DNA of 64,000 nt from Planctomycetaceae bacterium (GTDB taxonomy: Bacteria; Planctomycetota; Phycisphaerae; UBA1845; UTPLA1). Location of the stretch: contig CP030884.1 of assembly GCA_006969385.1 (NCBI GenBank), positions 1,364,001-1,428,000 on the forward strand, in the 5' to 3' direction. The notes beneath the pieces are model-generated. The model did no database searches. It was not told where the DNA came from and saw nothing but the letters and a program-made list of their open reading frames with translations. This document shows positions 16,853 to 25,309 of this stretch, piece by piece. A program made the position numbers and the translations under genes. Position 1 is the stretch's first letter, and each line of letters begins with the position of its first letter.

Positions 16853-19339
16853 TTAACCACACGCCTCGCCGATCTGCTCCCACAGGTCGGCGAGTTTTCT
16901 TTGTTTGTCAGCCGAAACCTCATCCACCTTCGAGTGTTGGGCGGCGGCCGCCGCCGCGTCCGCCTTGGCCGCATCGCAGTCTTCTACGTCGAGGTGCGTA
17001 AAGCCGCGATAAATTAACGCGCCGGCGATAAATTGATGGTTGGGCGAGGAAGCGGCTTCGTAAGCCGCGATGGCATTTGAATATTCGACCAACGCTTCTT
17101 CGCTACGGCCACTGCCCTGCAATGCCCGACCGCGCCAAACGAGGCAGTGACCAATATAAGCATGCACGGTCTTTCCGTAGGTGGCAGTATAGATTCGCTT
17201 GGCGGATTCCGTAATGTTTAATACCTCATCATATTTTCCCGTCCGATGCAAAAGGGGAAGCGGCGCCAGCGCACTCTTGACCAATTGCAGATGGCCTTCC
17301 GGAAGAAATCGCTTGCGAGTTTGGTGCGCCTGCAATAGCAGTCTCAATCCGTCGTCGTCGCGCCGCATGCTGACGTAAGCCCCTCCGAGCTTTTCGATCA
17401 TGTCGGCATGCAACAGCGGCCGATCTTGCCGAAATCCCTCCGCAAACTCGACGGCCTTTCGATAATGTGCTTCAGCCCTATCGAGCCGGTCTCGATGGGC
17501 GGCGGCGTCTCCCAGAAAGATATGCGCGTTTGCCGCACCCATAGGATGGTCGACCTTACTTCTGCGCAGCAAGCCCAGCGCATCTCGCGCTATCGCCTCC
17601 GTGTCATTCATCTGCCGTAGAAAATAATGATTGGTCGCCAAAGACAATGTCGCGTCGACGATTGCGACCGCATCTTGCGGAGTTTGCCGACTCAAAATCG
17701 CTAACGCTCGTTGATGATGCGCTAATGCCTCTTCGTGTCGATCGAACGACATAAGACAATCGGCAACCATCAACAATGCGTCGGCGATTGCGGGGTCGTC
17801 ATTATCCAAGATCGATTCCCGCAACCGAAGCGCCTCTTCGGCGTGTTCGGCAGCCTTCATCAGCAAGGAGCCACCAGCCGCTTCCGGCGTGCCGAGCGAC
17901 GAATAGATACCGGCGATCGAAAAATGAATGTCCGCGCGCAGGTCGACGGGTTCCATCCGGTCCACGTTAGCCGCCGCCAGATCGACCATTTCGCGCACCG
18001 TCATATCGCGACCTTCGGCATCCTCTGGGTAAGCGGCATCGAAGATATCGTGCAAGAAGAACTCATTGACGCGTTTCAATCGGCGCGCTTCGTGCTGCGC
18101 TTTTGTATTGGCCCGCTCAGCACGAACGGCAAAGCTCAAACTGATCGCGGTGGCAAGAATCAACGCGACTAACGATACAGCGGCGGCAGCCGTCGCCGCC
18201 TTATTGCGTCGGGCGATAACGCGCAATTGATAGCCCAAGCTCGACGGGAGTGCAGTTACGGCATCACCAACCAGATACCTTCGCAAGTCGTCGGCCAACT
18301 CCTTCGCCGACGCATATCGATCCGATCGATCCGTCGCCATCGCCTTCGCCAAAATGCTTCGAAGGTCGGTGGCGCGAACTCGGTTCAGCGACTTCGACGC
18401 ATCTTGACCCGACGTAATCGTGGAAATCGCATCCGAAATCGGTCGCCCGCTTACGTCGTAAGGCCTTTCTCCCATAAGAAGTTCGTACCCTATGACAGCC
18501 AGCGAGTAAATGTCGGCACGCGTGTCTTGTTCGCCCGAAGGCAACGTGAGTTGCTCCGGGCTGATATAGGCCAACGTGCCGAGAATCTCACCGGCTCCGG
18601 TTTCAAACGTTGCGTCGCCGGCCAGGTCGTCATCTATGCGGGCAATCCCGAAGTCGACGATCTTAGGTCGCCCGTCTTTATCGATGAGGATGTTGCCGGG
18701 TTTTATGTCGCGATGGATCACGCGCATCTGATGTGCCGCGTGAATGCCTTCACAAACTTCCGCAAGAAGCTCGATCTTGCGACGGGGCTCGAGTGCGTTA
18801 TCTGCGATGACCTCTGAAAGCGACTGCCCTTCCACGTACTCCATCAACATATACGGGTGCTCGACCCCATCGGGTGTCGAATCGAATCCCACAGCAATCA
18901 CTGGGGCAATGGCGGGATGTTTGAGTTTCGCCAGTATTTGCGATTCGCGTTGGAATCGAGAAATCGTCGCATTCGTCATTCGATCGTTTCGAATGATCTT
19001 CAGCGCAACGTCACGCGAGGGAACCAACTGCTTCGCAAGGTAGACGGACCCCATGCCGCCCGTCCCGAGGACGCGAACGACGACACAACCGGCAAACCGA
19101 TCTCCTTCTGAAAGGTGCCGTGCCGTCGGCGCAGAAACACCTGCGGGAATGCCCGTCTCAAATCTACTTGTCTTTTTCAGGGCGTCGTGGCTCGCCAACA
19201 AGGCCTCGACGTCGCGCCGCACGGCGGGTGGCAATTGCAGTTTCGATAACGTGGCCGCTCGAGAATCCGCGTCGTCGTCGACGAGATCGTTGAAGATGGC
19301 CGTTATTCTCTTCCAGGAGTAGCTTGACCCGTCCGCCAT
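16853..19339 (-). CDS. Ser/Thr protein kinase with transmembrane helix and TPR domain
   Basis: 828 residues. The kinase domain (about 85-350) has every key motif: GTGGMGSVY (92-100), VALK with Lys114, HRDIKPGN (209-216), DFG (229-231) and GTLAYISPEQ. A transmembrane helix (about 380-402, AAAAVSLVALILATAISLSF) follows, then a C-terminal half of TPR-like helical repeats (for example EEALAHHQRALAIL, AEAHYRKAVEFAE). Kinases of this plan, cotranscribed with an ECF sigma factor, are characteristic of planctomycetes and probably sense a signal outside the membrane through the TPR half. Its ATG directly follows the sigma-factor stop codon (TAA-ATG), so translation is probably coupled. Confidence 0.94.
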   Translation of the reverse strand: MADGSSYSWKRITAIFNDLVDDDADSRAATLSKLQLPPAVRRDVEALLASHDALKKTSRFETGIPAGVSAPTARHLSEGDRFAGCVVVRVLGTGGMGSVYLAKQLVPSRDVALKIIRNDRMTNATISRFQRESQILAKLKHPAIAPVIAVGFDSTPDGVEHPYMLMEYVEGQSLSEVIADNALEPRRKIELLAEVCEGIHAAHQMRVIHRDIKPGNILIDKDGRPKIVDFGIARIDDDLAGDATFETGAGEILGTLAYISPEQLTLPSGEQDTRADIYSLAVIGYELLMGERPYDVSGRPISDAISTITSGQDASKSLNRVRATDLRSILAKAMATDRSDRYASAKELADDLRRYLVGDAVTALPSSLGYQLRVIARRNKAATAAAAVSLVALILATAISLSFAVRAERANTKAQHEARRLKRVNEFFLHDIFDAAYPEDAEGRDMTVREMVDLAAANVDRMEPVDLRADIHFSIAGIYSSLGTPEAAGGSLLMKAAEHAEEALRLRESILDNDDPAIADALLMVADCLMSFDRHEEALAHHQRALAILSRQTPQDAVAIVDATLSLATNHYFLRQMNDTEAIARDALGLLRRSKVDHPMGAANAHIFLGDAAAHRDRLDRAEAHYRKAVEFAEGFRQDRPLLHADMIEKLGGAYVSMRRDDDGLRLLLQAHQTRKRFLPEGHLQLVKSALAPLPLLHRTGKYDEVLNITESAKRIYTATYGKTVHAYIGHCLVWRGRALQGSGRSEEALVEYSNAIAAYEAASSPNHQFIAGALIYRGFTHLDVEDCDAAKADAAAAAAQHSKVDEVSADKQRKLADLWEQIGEACG

Positions 19340-19909
19340 TTATGGCCCCAGTTGTTGGTGTAACCATGCCCGAGCGGCCCGCCAATCCTTTTCGACAGTC
19401 GATTCGCTCGTATCGAGCTGCTCGGCGATCTCCTTATTCTTCAAGCCCGTAATCAGCTTCAACTCCGCGATACGCGCCTGTCGCTCGTCGATATCGGTAA
19501 GCTTGTTGAGCGCGTCATCAAATTCGACAAACGTCACCCTGTGCTGCTTCTCAAAATTCTCCAGCGCGTCGTCGAGCGGAACGCGTCTCAGTCCGTCGAC
19601 GCGCTTTTTGGCGCCGCGTTTCTCCGCATGATCCATCAATAGCTGACGCATGATCTTCGCCGCCATCGCAAAGAAGTGTTGTCGATCTTTCACCGATACG
19701 AGGGCCAAACCGCTACTGATCTTCAGATACACCTCGTTTACGATCGCCGTAGCTTGCAGCGTGTGATCGCGGCGCTCGTACCGCATTTTGCCCTTGGCGA
19801 TATTCAACAGATCCTGATACACACACTCGTATAGTGCGTCGCGCGCGTTCTCGTCCCCATTGCCAACGGCAATGAGCAATTCGGTAATATTGGGTTCGGC
19901 GTTGTTCAC
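19340..19909 (-). CDS. ECF-type RNA polymerase sigma factor (TIGR02999-like)
   Basis: 189 residues from the GTG at 19909, which has AGGGA seven bases upstream; an ATG at 19954 adds 15 residues but has no ribosome site. Region 2 (LYQDLLNIAKGKMRYERRD then TLQATAIVNEVYLKI, and RQHFFAMAAKIMRQLLMDHA) and region 4 (LKLITGLKNKEIAEQLDTSESTVEKDWRAARAWL) are clear; the wording is that of the sigma subfamily first described in Rhodopirellula. It should direct polymerase to its own promoter set, under control of the kinase encoded immediately downstream. No anti-sigma factor is seen, in line with kinase control (inference). Confidence 0.93.
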   Translation of the reverse strand: MNNAEPNITELLIAVGNGDENARDALYECVYQDLLNIAKGKMRYERRDHTLQATAIVNEVYLKISSGLALVSVKDRQHFFAMAAKIMRQLLMDHAEKRGAKKRVDGLRRVPLDDALENFEKQHRVTFVEFDDALNKLTDIDERQARIAELKLITGLKNKEIAEQLDTSESTVEKDWRAARAWLHQQLGP

Positions 19910-19954
19910 AGCGCTTCCCTGAAATGGCTTCCATAAGCTCCCGAACAATTCCAT

Positions 19955-20412
19955 CTATCGTAAATCCAATATAGCTTTTTCGGCGATGCGAAAGAAGCCT
20001 ACACCCCAAAAAGCAATTCTTTCGCCGTTCGAATCGAGATAATGAGATATGCTGTGGGTCGAAGTAACCAGATCGCACCGAGAAGTATTTTCGGCCACAA
20101 GTCCGCAATATGAGTAAAGCGAATACGTCTCGGAACGGTCTGCATCGCATCAACGCAAACATGATGAACCCGCACGTAGTTGTCGCGTGCGGTAATGCAA
20201 GCGTACTAGAAGGTCGATATCGCCAAATTCGGAATGGGCGGCCGATTACTAAACCATGGCATCACGTCGCGATCGAGGTCGGCCCACGAGAGAATATTTT
20301 CGGGATCGCCGCTGAACTTGGAATCGATTCACCGGGCAGCAGGCCCGGCCCTTTCGATTTCAGACGCGACCCACCAAAATTCGCACGGCAGTTCGCCAAA
20401 CGGAAGGGAAAA
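19955..20412. other. Intergenic region, no feature seen
   Basis: These 458 bases between the sigma-factor gene and tRNA-Ser carry only overlapping short frames without ribosome sites. The promoter of the sigma/kinase operon should lie near 19960-20060, which is relatively rich in A and T. I see no repeat here. Confidence 0.35.
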
Positions 20413-20499
20413 CGGAGAGGGAGGGATTCGAACCCCCGCTACGGTTACCCGCAGACCGCATTTCGAATGCGGCTCCTTCAACCACTCGGACACCTCTCC
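20413..20499 (-). tRNA. tRNA-Ser (CGA)
   Basis: Read on the minus strand, acceptor GGAGAGG pairs with CCTCTCC and the discriminator is G, as expected for serine. The anticodon arm CCGCA-TTCGAAA-TGCGG gives anticodon CGA. A long variable arm (CTGCGGGTAACCGTAGC region) marks a class II tRNA, and GGTTCGAATCC is the T arm. CCA is not encoded. Confidence 0.96.
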
Positions 20500-20621
20500 A
20501 AGAGACGCTCGATTATCTGCCCACCTGCCCGATCTTGCAAGATTGCAGGTTTCTTCGCCTAGTGATCGCCGATCAGCAAATACCGCTGCGGTGGAGAACA
20601 CTTCCCGCTCAATCAGGCAAC

Positions 20622-21188
20622 TCAATCCGCGGTCGCCGCCTTGGAAAAATACTCGAGCGTGCGATCGTAGAACTGGTCGGTCTGCCCCAGATGTTCCAGC
20701 CCGATGCGCCGACACACCGCCATCGATGGCGTGTTGGCCGGGTCCACCACTGCGTAGATCGCATCCAATTCTAGACACTTAAAGCCATACTCCAACGCCG
20801 CCCGCCCCGCTTCGGTCGCATACCCATTGCCCCAATGCGAACGGCCCAAGTGCCAGCCCACTTCGACCTGTTCGGAACCCGGCAACGGCTTGAGCAAGAC
20901 CGCGCCGACCATCTCGTCGGTATCACGCAAGAACAACGGCCACGAGCCCATCCGCTCTTGATATTGCGCATTGCGCGCGATGATCTCTTCTAATCGCGCC
21001 CGCATCGCCGCGACGTCGGTCACCGGATAGTTCGGCCGCATGAATCGCATCGCCACCGGATCGCCATAGATCGCGAACGCGCGCTCCGCCAAATCGACCG
21101 ACCAGAAACCCGCCCGCAAGCGTTCTGTGGCCAGCCACTGCTGGGCCGTTGCCGCCGCGTTCTCAGATTCGCCTGGGTTTGTCGTCAT
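20622..21188 (-). CDS. GNAT-family N-acetyltransferase (RimJ/RimL type)
   Basis: 188 residues. The fold is that of the RimJ/RimL-like acetyltransferases: TERLRAGFWSVDLAERAFAI at the start, EMVGAVLLKPLPGSEQVEVG in the central strands, then HLGRSHWGNGYATEAGRAAL, whose GNGYATEA region forms the acetyl-CoA pyrophosphate loop, and NTPSMAVCRRIGLEHLG, the typical last helix. It transfers acetyl from acetyl-CoA to an amine; the substrate, protein N-terminus or small molecule, cannot be told. Monocistronic, just downstream of nothing in particular and upstream of tRNA-Ser. Confidence 0.9.
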   Translation of the reverse strand: MTTNPGESENAAATAQQWLATERLRAGFWSVDLAERAFAIYGDPVAMRFMRPNYPVTDVAAMRARLEEIIARNAQYQERMGSWPLFLRDTDEMVGAVLLKPLPGSEQVEVGWHLGRSHWGNGYATEAGRAALEYGFKCLELDAIYAVVDPANTPSMAVCRRIGLEHLGQTDQFYDRTLEYFSKAATAD

Positions 21189-21321
21189 GGCGTAAATATT
21201 ACGACGGGTATCGCTCGAGTTCGACTGGAGCGCGCATCGGCGACAACGCGACAGGGCTATCTATTCTCACCCGCGCGATGCCGATGTTCCGCTAATCGTT
21301 ACTTGGACGTGAGGGTTACGC

Positions 21322-21621
21322 TCAGCGCTTAACCGTCGTCACCATTTTTATCAGGTCGTCGACTTGGCAATGTTCTTCGACCGGATGGCGCAGCGGCATC
21401 GACGCGTTTATTTTGTAGTGATTGCGCCGACCCTCCTTGACGCGCTCGATGTACCCCCCATCCTCGAGGTCGGTCACGATGCGCTGCACCGCCCGCTCGG
21501 TAATGCCGACGCGTTCGGCCACATCGCGCAGCCGCAAATCGCTATCCGCGGCCAGGCAGATCAGCACATGACCGTGATTGGTCAGAAAAGTCCAGATCGA
21601 ATTGGGGGGCTTCGTGTCCAT
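21322..21621 (-). CDS. MarR-like winged-helix regulator
   Basis: 99 residues. A winged helix fills almost the whole protein: HGHVLICLAADSDLRLRDVA, recognition helix ITERAVQRIVTDLEDGGY and wing IERVKEGRRNHYKIN, followed by a short tail (EEHCQVDDLIKMV). The length and the lack of a sensor domain fit small MarR/ArsR-like repressors that work as dimers. The ATG at 21621 is preferred to a TTG one codon earlier. A perfect inverted repeat lies 18-43 bases upstream of the start and is a good candidate for its own operator. No neighbouring target is obvious. Confidence 0.85.
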   Translation of the reverse strand: MDTKPPNSIWTFLTNHGHVLICLAADSDLRLRDVAERVGITERAVQRIVTDLEDGGYIERVKEGRRNHYKINASMPLRHPVEEHCQVDDLIKMVTTVKR

Positions 21622-21638
21622 CAATTTACCTGACGTTC

Positions 21639-21664
21639 TATACGCGAATTATAAGTCGCGTATA
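21639..21664. promoter_or_regulatory. Inverted repeat, candidate operator
   Basis: TATACGCG (21639-21646) and CGCGTATA (21657-21664) are perfect inverted copies separated by 10 bases, a spacing that fits a dimeric winged-helix protein on one face of DNA. It lies just upstream of the MarR-like gene in an AT-rich stretch that runs to about 21770. Confidence 0.55.
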
Positions 21665-21944
21665 TGTCGTCGGCAAATTAAGTTTAAAGCACGCATGTTG
21701 CCGTATGAGACTAGTGTTGTAAGTACTTATTTTAAATACACTTATAATCCAACTTGCTTTGATTAGTCCCCTAATCAACGCGAGAGGCCTCACCGCCGCC
21801 GATACTCACTCACTACCGCCTAGAATAAGCACATCGATATGCTCCGGCGGTCAATGACCGATGAATGCGGGACGAGACCCCGCGCTTCGGCTGCAGGTTC
21901 CGAATACACGCACCAACACCCGCTCTACATTAGAGAATTTGAAC

Positions 21945-22943
21945 ATGCCTTATCGACTTTCGATTCCCACCCTCGCCCTCATTCTGGTGGTCGCCTCCGG
22001 CCAGCAGTGCGCCGTCACGCCCGTCAATAACACGACCGACCCCGGCAACCAAAACGGTTCGACCGGCGGCGGTTCGGGTAGCAACAACTCGGGTGGTTCC
22101 AACGGCGGCGGTAGCGCAACCAGCATCGACGCCTCGCTGCTCGAACAACTTTCCCTCGAACGCATCAATCGCGCTCGGCTTTTACCAGCGACCGAAGCGC
22201 GCATGTTCAACATCGCCATCGACGAAGGCATTCCCGGTCGACTTAACGCGACACCGAAACCCGCCGTGACGATGAACGCCAACCTGCGCGGTGCCGCGCT
22301 CGAACACAGCACCGACATGCTCGCGCGCGATTACTTCGCACACGACACGCCCGAAGGCGTGACGCCCTTCGAGCGCATGCGGAACGCGGGCTACATGTTT
22401 ACCGCCGCCGGCGAGAACCTCGCCTGGCGCGGCACGACCGGCACGCTCGACGTGGTGCAAACCGTCGATGATCAACACGAAGATCTGTTCGTCGACGAAG
22501 GCATTCCCGACCGTGGCCACCGCATCACCATGCTGAACGAGTTATTTCGCGAAGTGGGCATATCGATCGTCACCGGCGCGTTCACGCGCGACGACGGCAC
22601 GGTGTTCACTAGTTCGATGATGCAAACGCAGGACTTCGGAACCGACCCGGGCGATCCGACATTTGTTTTGGGCGTCGTGTACAACGATACCAACGCCAAC
22701 GGCCAATACGACTACAACGAAGGCCGGAGTGGCATCACCGTGCGGCTGGGCAACGTGCAACGCACCACCAACGGCGCCGGCGGTTACTCCTTCCGCGTCA
22801 ACACGGCCGGTACCTACACGCTACTGTTCTCCGGCGGCGCTTCGCGTTCGCTGACCATTGAAGATGGTGATCCGAATATTAAAATCGACCTGATCGATGG
22901 CACGCGCTTGGAAGTGAATCTGGGATTGGGGTTGTTGGAGTAG
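21945..22943 (+). CDS. Secreted CAP-domain (SCP/PR1-like) protein
   Basis: 332 residues from the ATG at 21945. A signal peptide (MPYRLSIPTLALILVVASG) leads to a low-complexity Gly/Ser/Asn linker (about 30-58). The CAP domain follows: ALEHSTDMLARDYFAHDTPE, AGYMFTAAGENLAW and RGHRITMLNELFREVGI contain the usual His and Glu pocket. The last 90 residues (VLGVVYNDTNANGQYDYNEG, VRLGNVQRTTNGAGGYSFRV) form an SdrD-B-like/carboxypeptidase-regulatory-like beta domain. Bacterial CAP proteins are extracellular with mostly unknown activity. In-frame starts further upstream lack a signal peptide. Confidence 0.9.
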   Translation: MPYRLSIPTLALILVVASGQQCAVTPVNNTTDPGNQNGSTGGGSGSNNSGGSNGGGSATSIDASLLEQLSLERINRARLLPATEARMFNIAIDEGIPGRLNATPKPAVTMNANLRGAALEHSTDMLARDYFAHDTPEGVTPFERMRNAGYMFTAAGENLAWRGTTGTLDVVQTVDDQHEDLFVDEGIPDRGHRITMLNELFREVGISIVTGAFTRDDGTVFTSSMMQTQDFGTDPGDPTFVLGVVYNDTNANGQYDYNEGRSGITVRLGNVQRTTNGAGGYSFRVNTAGTYTLLFSGGASRSLTIEDGDPNIKIDLIDGTRLEVNLGLGLLE

Positions 22944-22971
22944 CGGGTTGATCGTGCATCGTAAGCTGCGC

Positions 22972-23276
22972 CGGGGTGCCATGCCGACCCAACCGAAAAA
23001 CTGCAGTAAGCAATAGACAGGATAGATAGCGCGGGATCACCCATCCGGCCAGCCGATCAAAAGGTCGGCATGATCGCGACAGGCGGATACCACATTTCTA
23101 ATAAGTGGCCTGTATCAGCCCACATGCCCTCATCCGCTGATTCCAATATCTGAGTATAAGATTTTCGCGCACGAAGCATGCCGACCTTCGAGTGGGCCTC
23201 GTGATCGTGTGAACCCGGCGTTGCTTACGACGTATAAACGCACAAGCTCGCAACGGTCGGGTCGGCATGGCACCAG
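22972..23276. repeat. Region bounded by inverted GGGTGCCATGCCGACC repeats
   Basis: GGGTGCCATGCCGACCC at about 22974-22990 recurs inverted as GGGTCGGCATGGCACC at about 23258-23273, with partial copies near 23049 (AAGGTCGGCATG, inverted) and 23177 (CATGCCGACCTT, direct). The 484-base gap between the CAP gene and ndk is largely composed of these. Confidence 0.65.
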
Positions 23277-23364
23277 GCACCCAGCAATACGGACAAAAAC
23301 CCACGAGCGACGCGTCGCCCGTGGGTTCGATGGTGTTTCCGTTCTCGTCGTAAAGCGTCGTCAT
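23098..23364 (-). CDS. Doubtful small ORF running into repeat sequence
   Basis: 88 residues. The first 33 residues (MTTLYDENGNTIEPTGDASL, then VGFCPYCW) look protein-like and GAGG precedes the ATG at a good distance; the rest reads through the GGGTCGGCATGGCACC repeat and is basic with little structure. It lies 62 bases after the ndk stop on the same strand. It may be the front of a small gene broken by repeat insertion, or not a gene. Confidence 0.28.
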   Translation of the reverse strand: MTTLYDENGNTIEPTGDASLVGFCPYCWVPGAMPTRPLRACAFIRRKQRRVHTITRPTRRSACFVRENLILRYWNQRMRACGLIQATY

Positions 23365-23426
23365 CGTCCGGCCTCGCGCGCATGCTCGCTCGCGCGCCGC
23401 CGGTGATGAAACATCTGCTTACATCG

Positions 23427-23897
23427 TTATTCCGGCTTGCTGCCCGAGTGGTCGTAAATCCACGGCATGATGGCTTTATTGTACTCGATCAGATCGCCCG
23501 CGCCGAAATACAGGCCGATCTCAAACTCGGCGGCTTCCGGCGAATCGCTGCCGTGGATCAGGTTGAAGCTGTTGGAAAGGCCGAAATCGCCGCGAATGGT
23601 GCCCGGCTCGGCGTTGGAACCGAACGTGGCACCCATCATCTTGCGCGAGACTGCGATGGCGTTGTTGGCCTGCAAGACCATCACGACGACGGGGCTGCTG
23701 GTGATGTACTCCAGCAGCTTGGGATAAAAGGGCTTGTCTTTGTGTACGCCGTAGTGCTTTTCGGCGAGGCCCTTGTCGATTTTCATCAGCTTCATGGCGG
23801 CAATCTGAAAGCCCTTTTCCTCGAAGCGGGTGATGATGCGACCGGCCATACCGCGCTGCACGGTGTCGGGCTTGAGAATGATCAGTGTTTTTTCCAT
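23427..23897 (-). CDS. ndk: Nucleoside diphosphate kinase
   Basis: 156 residues. The start MEKTLIILKPDTVQRGMAGR and the active-site block SFNLIHGSDSPEAAEFEIG are diagnostic; the phosphorylated residue is His115. The enzyme passes the gamma phosphate of ATP to other nucleoside diphosphates through a phospho-His intermediate and works as a homo-oligomer in the cytosol. It is slightly longer than the usual 140 or so residues because of a C-terminal tail (NKAIMPWIYDHSGSKPE). Single gene. Confidence 0.97.
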   Translation of the reverse strand: MEKTLIILKPDTVQRGMAGRIITRFEEKGFQIAAMKLMKIDKGLAEKHYGVHKDKPFYPKLLEYITSSPVVVMVLQANNAIAVSRKMMGATFGSNAEPGTIRGDFGLSNSFNLIHGSDSPEAAEFEIGLYFGAGDLIEYNKAIMPWIYDHSGSKPE

Positions 23898-24047
23898 GGT
23901 GGGTATCCTCGTTGCGAATCGGATGGTGTCTGTTTGCCTGTGGAACGGCGCGTGAGTGTAGCAAACCCCCGACGACCGGCAAGCAACGCTAAGGGTGGCG
24001 GTGTCGCTTTCCGGACGGATCGGATGCGGCGCTTGCCGTAGCTACTG

Positions 24048-24566
24048 TTATCGTCGCGCTAGGGCCGGTGCGCGAAACTCGCGATGGCAATCGACGCAGG
24101 TTTTCATCATGGCGTCGAGCCGGGTGCTCGCCAAGCGGGCGTTGCCGGTATGGGCGGCGCGGGCCAAATCGTCGGCCTCGTTCTTTAGGCGCTGCGAGAG
24201 TTTGACCATCAAACGGCGCGATTCGTCATTCATCTGCTGATCTTTCATGACCAACGGCAGCACCAGTGCGTCATCGGCAAGGGCCGACGCCATTTCGGCG
24301 ACCTCATCCAGTTCCGGGGGCACGACGCCGGTTTCATCGATATCGCGACTGACGGCATCCAAATCGAGCGCCTGCAGGCGGTTCATGATGTCGCGCAATT
24401 CCTTATCGCGTACCATGTGCAGGCCGTGCGCTTGCGGATCGGCGTGCATGTCCGCCTCAGTTATTTCGCGGTTGTCGTTCTCTCCGCACGCCGGCCCGCC
24501 CAGCATGACGCCCCCGGCGACCAACACCAATAAAAACGCTACCGTGTTAAGGTTTCGGCTACACAT
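24048..24566 (-). CDS. Secreted c-type cytochrome, class II-like
   Basis: 172 residues from the ATG at 24566, which has AGGAGG upstream. A signal peptide (NLNTVAFLLVLVAGGVMLGG) is followed by a mostly helical protein and a single heme site near the C-terminus, CVDCHREF, 13 residues from the end. Heme at the end of a four-helix bundle is the layout of class II cytochromes (c-prime / c556 type), which carry or sense electrons or gases in the periplasm. A Cys at GGPACGE could be a lipid anchor but the lipobox is weak. Partner unknown. Confidence 0.83.
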   Translation of the reverse strand: MCSRNLNTVAFLLVLVAGGVMLGGPACGENDNREITEADMHADPQAHGLHMVRDKELRDIMNRLQALDLDAVSRDIDETGVVPPELDEVAEMASALADDALVLPLVMKDQQMNDESRRLMVKLSQRLKNEADDLARAAHTGNARLASTRLDAMMKTCVDCHREFRAPALARR

Positions 24567-24703
24567 GATGGCGTCCTCCTGCGTTAGCAATCCAACGGCC
24601 CGCATTTTCTGACCTTCGCTTGCCGCACGCTACGGCGTCCATAATATAGCTGATGACGGATTTGAGACAGATCGCACCTTGAGAATGACGCAGGGGAAAT
24701 TCA

Positions 24704-25291
24704 TTGGCGCACACGTTCACCACCTTGGTATCCGGCCTGCCGCGCAGTGGCACCAGCATGATGATGGCCATGTTGGAAGCGGGCGGCATGACGCCGTTGA
24801 TCGATCACATCCGTAAAGCCGATGACGATAACCCCAAAGGCTATTACGAATTCGAGCGCGTTAAGAAGATCAAAGAAGATACCGCTTGGTTGCCCGAAGC
24901 GCGCGGCAAAGTCGTCAAAATGATCTCGATGCTATTGATCGACTTACCACCGGGCGAAGATTATCGCGTGATCTTCATGCGCCGCCGCATGCCGGAAATT
25001 CTCGCATCGCAAAAGACGATGATGGAGCGGCGCGGTACCGTGCGCGATGACGGCCCCAATGATGCGCAGATGGCAGCGTACTTTGAGCGCCACTTGGCCG
25101 ACGTGTTTAAGAGAATGGATACGCGTGATGACGTTCGGCTTTTGCAAGTCGACTACAACGGCATGCTGGAAGGCAACGCCGAACCGCAAGTGGACCAGAT
25201 CGTTGCACTACTGGATGGCCAAGTGGATCGCGCGGCGATGTTGGGCGTGATCGATAAGAAGTTGTATCGCCAACGCAAGAAAGATGAGTAA
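24704..25291 (+). CDS. Sulfotransferase-like P-loop protein
   Basis: 195 residues, starting with TTG after an AGGGG ribosome site. TTLVSGLPRSGTSMMMAMLE is the 5'-phosphosulfate-binding loop of the sulfotransferase superfamily (PxSGT). VIFMRRRMPEILASQKTMM corresponds to the second, 3'-phosphate-binding region where Arg and Ser (RxxxxxxxS) contact PAPS. The length is near the minimum for the fold, so it may be a reduced member. It could transfer sulfate to a lipid, sugar or protein, but no acceptor is visible nearby; a nucleotide-kinase-like activity is the alternative. Confidence 0.78.
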   Translation: MAHTFTTLVSGLPRSGTSMMMAMLEAGGMTPLIDHIRKADDDNPKGYYEFERVKKIKEDTAWLPEARGKVVKMISMLLIDLPPGEDYRVIFMRRRMPEILASQKTMMERRGTVRDDGPNDAQMAAYFERHLADVFKRMDTRDDVRLLQVDYNGMLEGNAEPQVDQIVALLDGQVDRAAMLGVIDKKLYRQRKKDE

Positions 25292-25309
25292 CGCGAGAGT
25301 CGCCGACGA

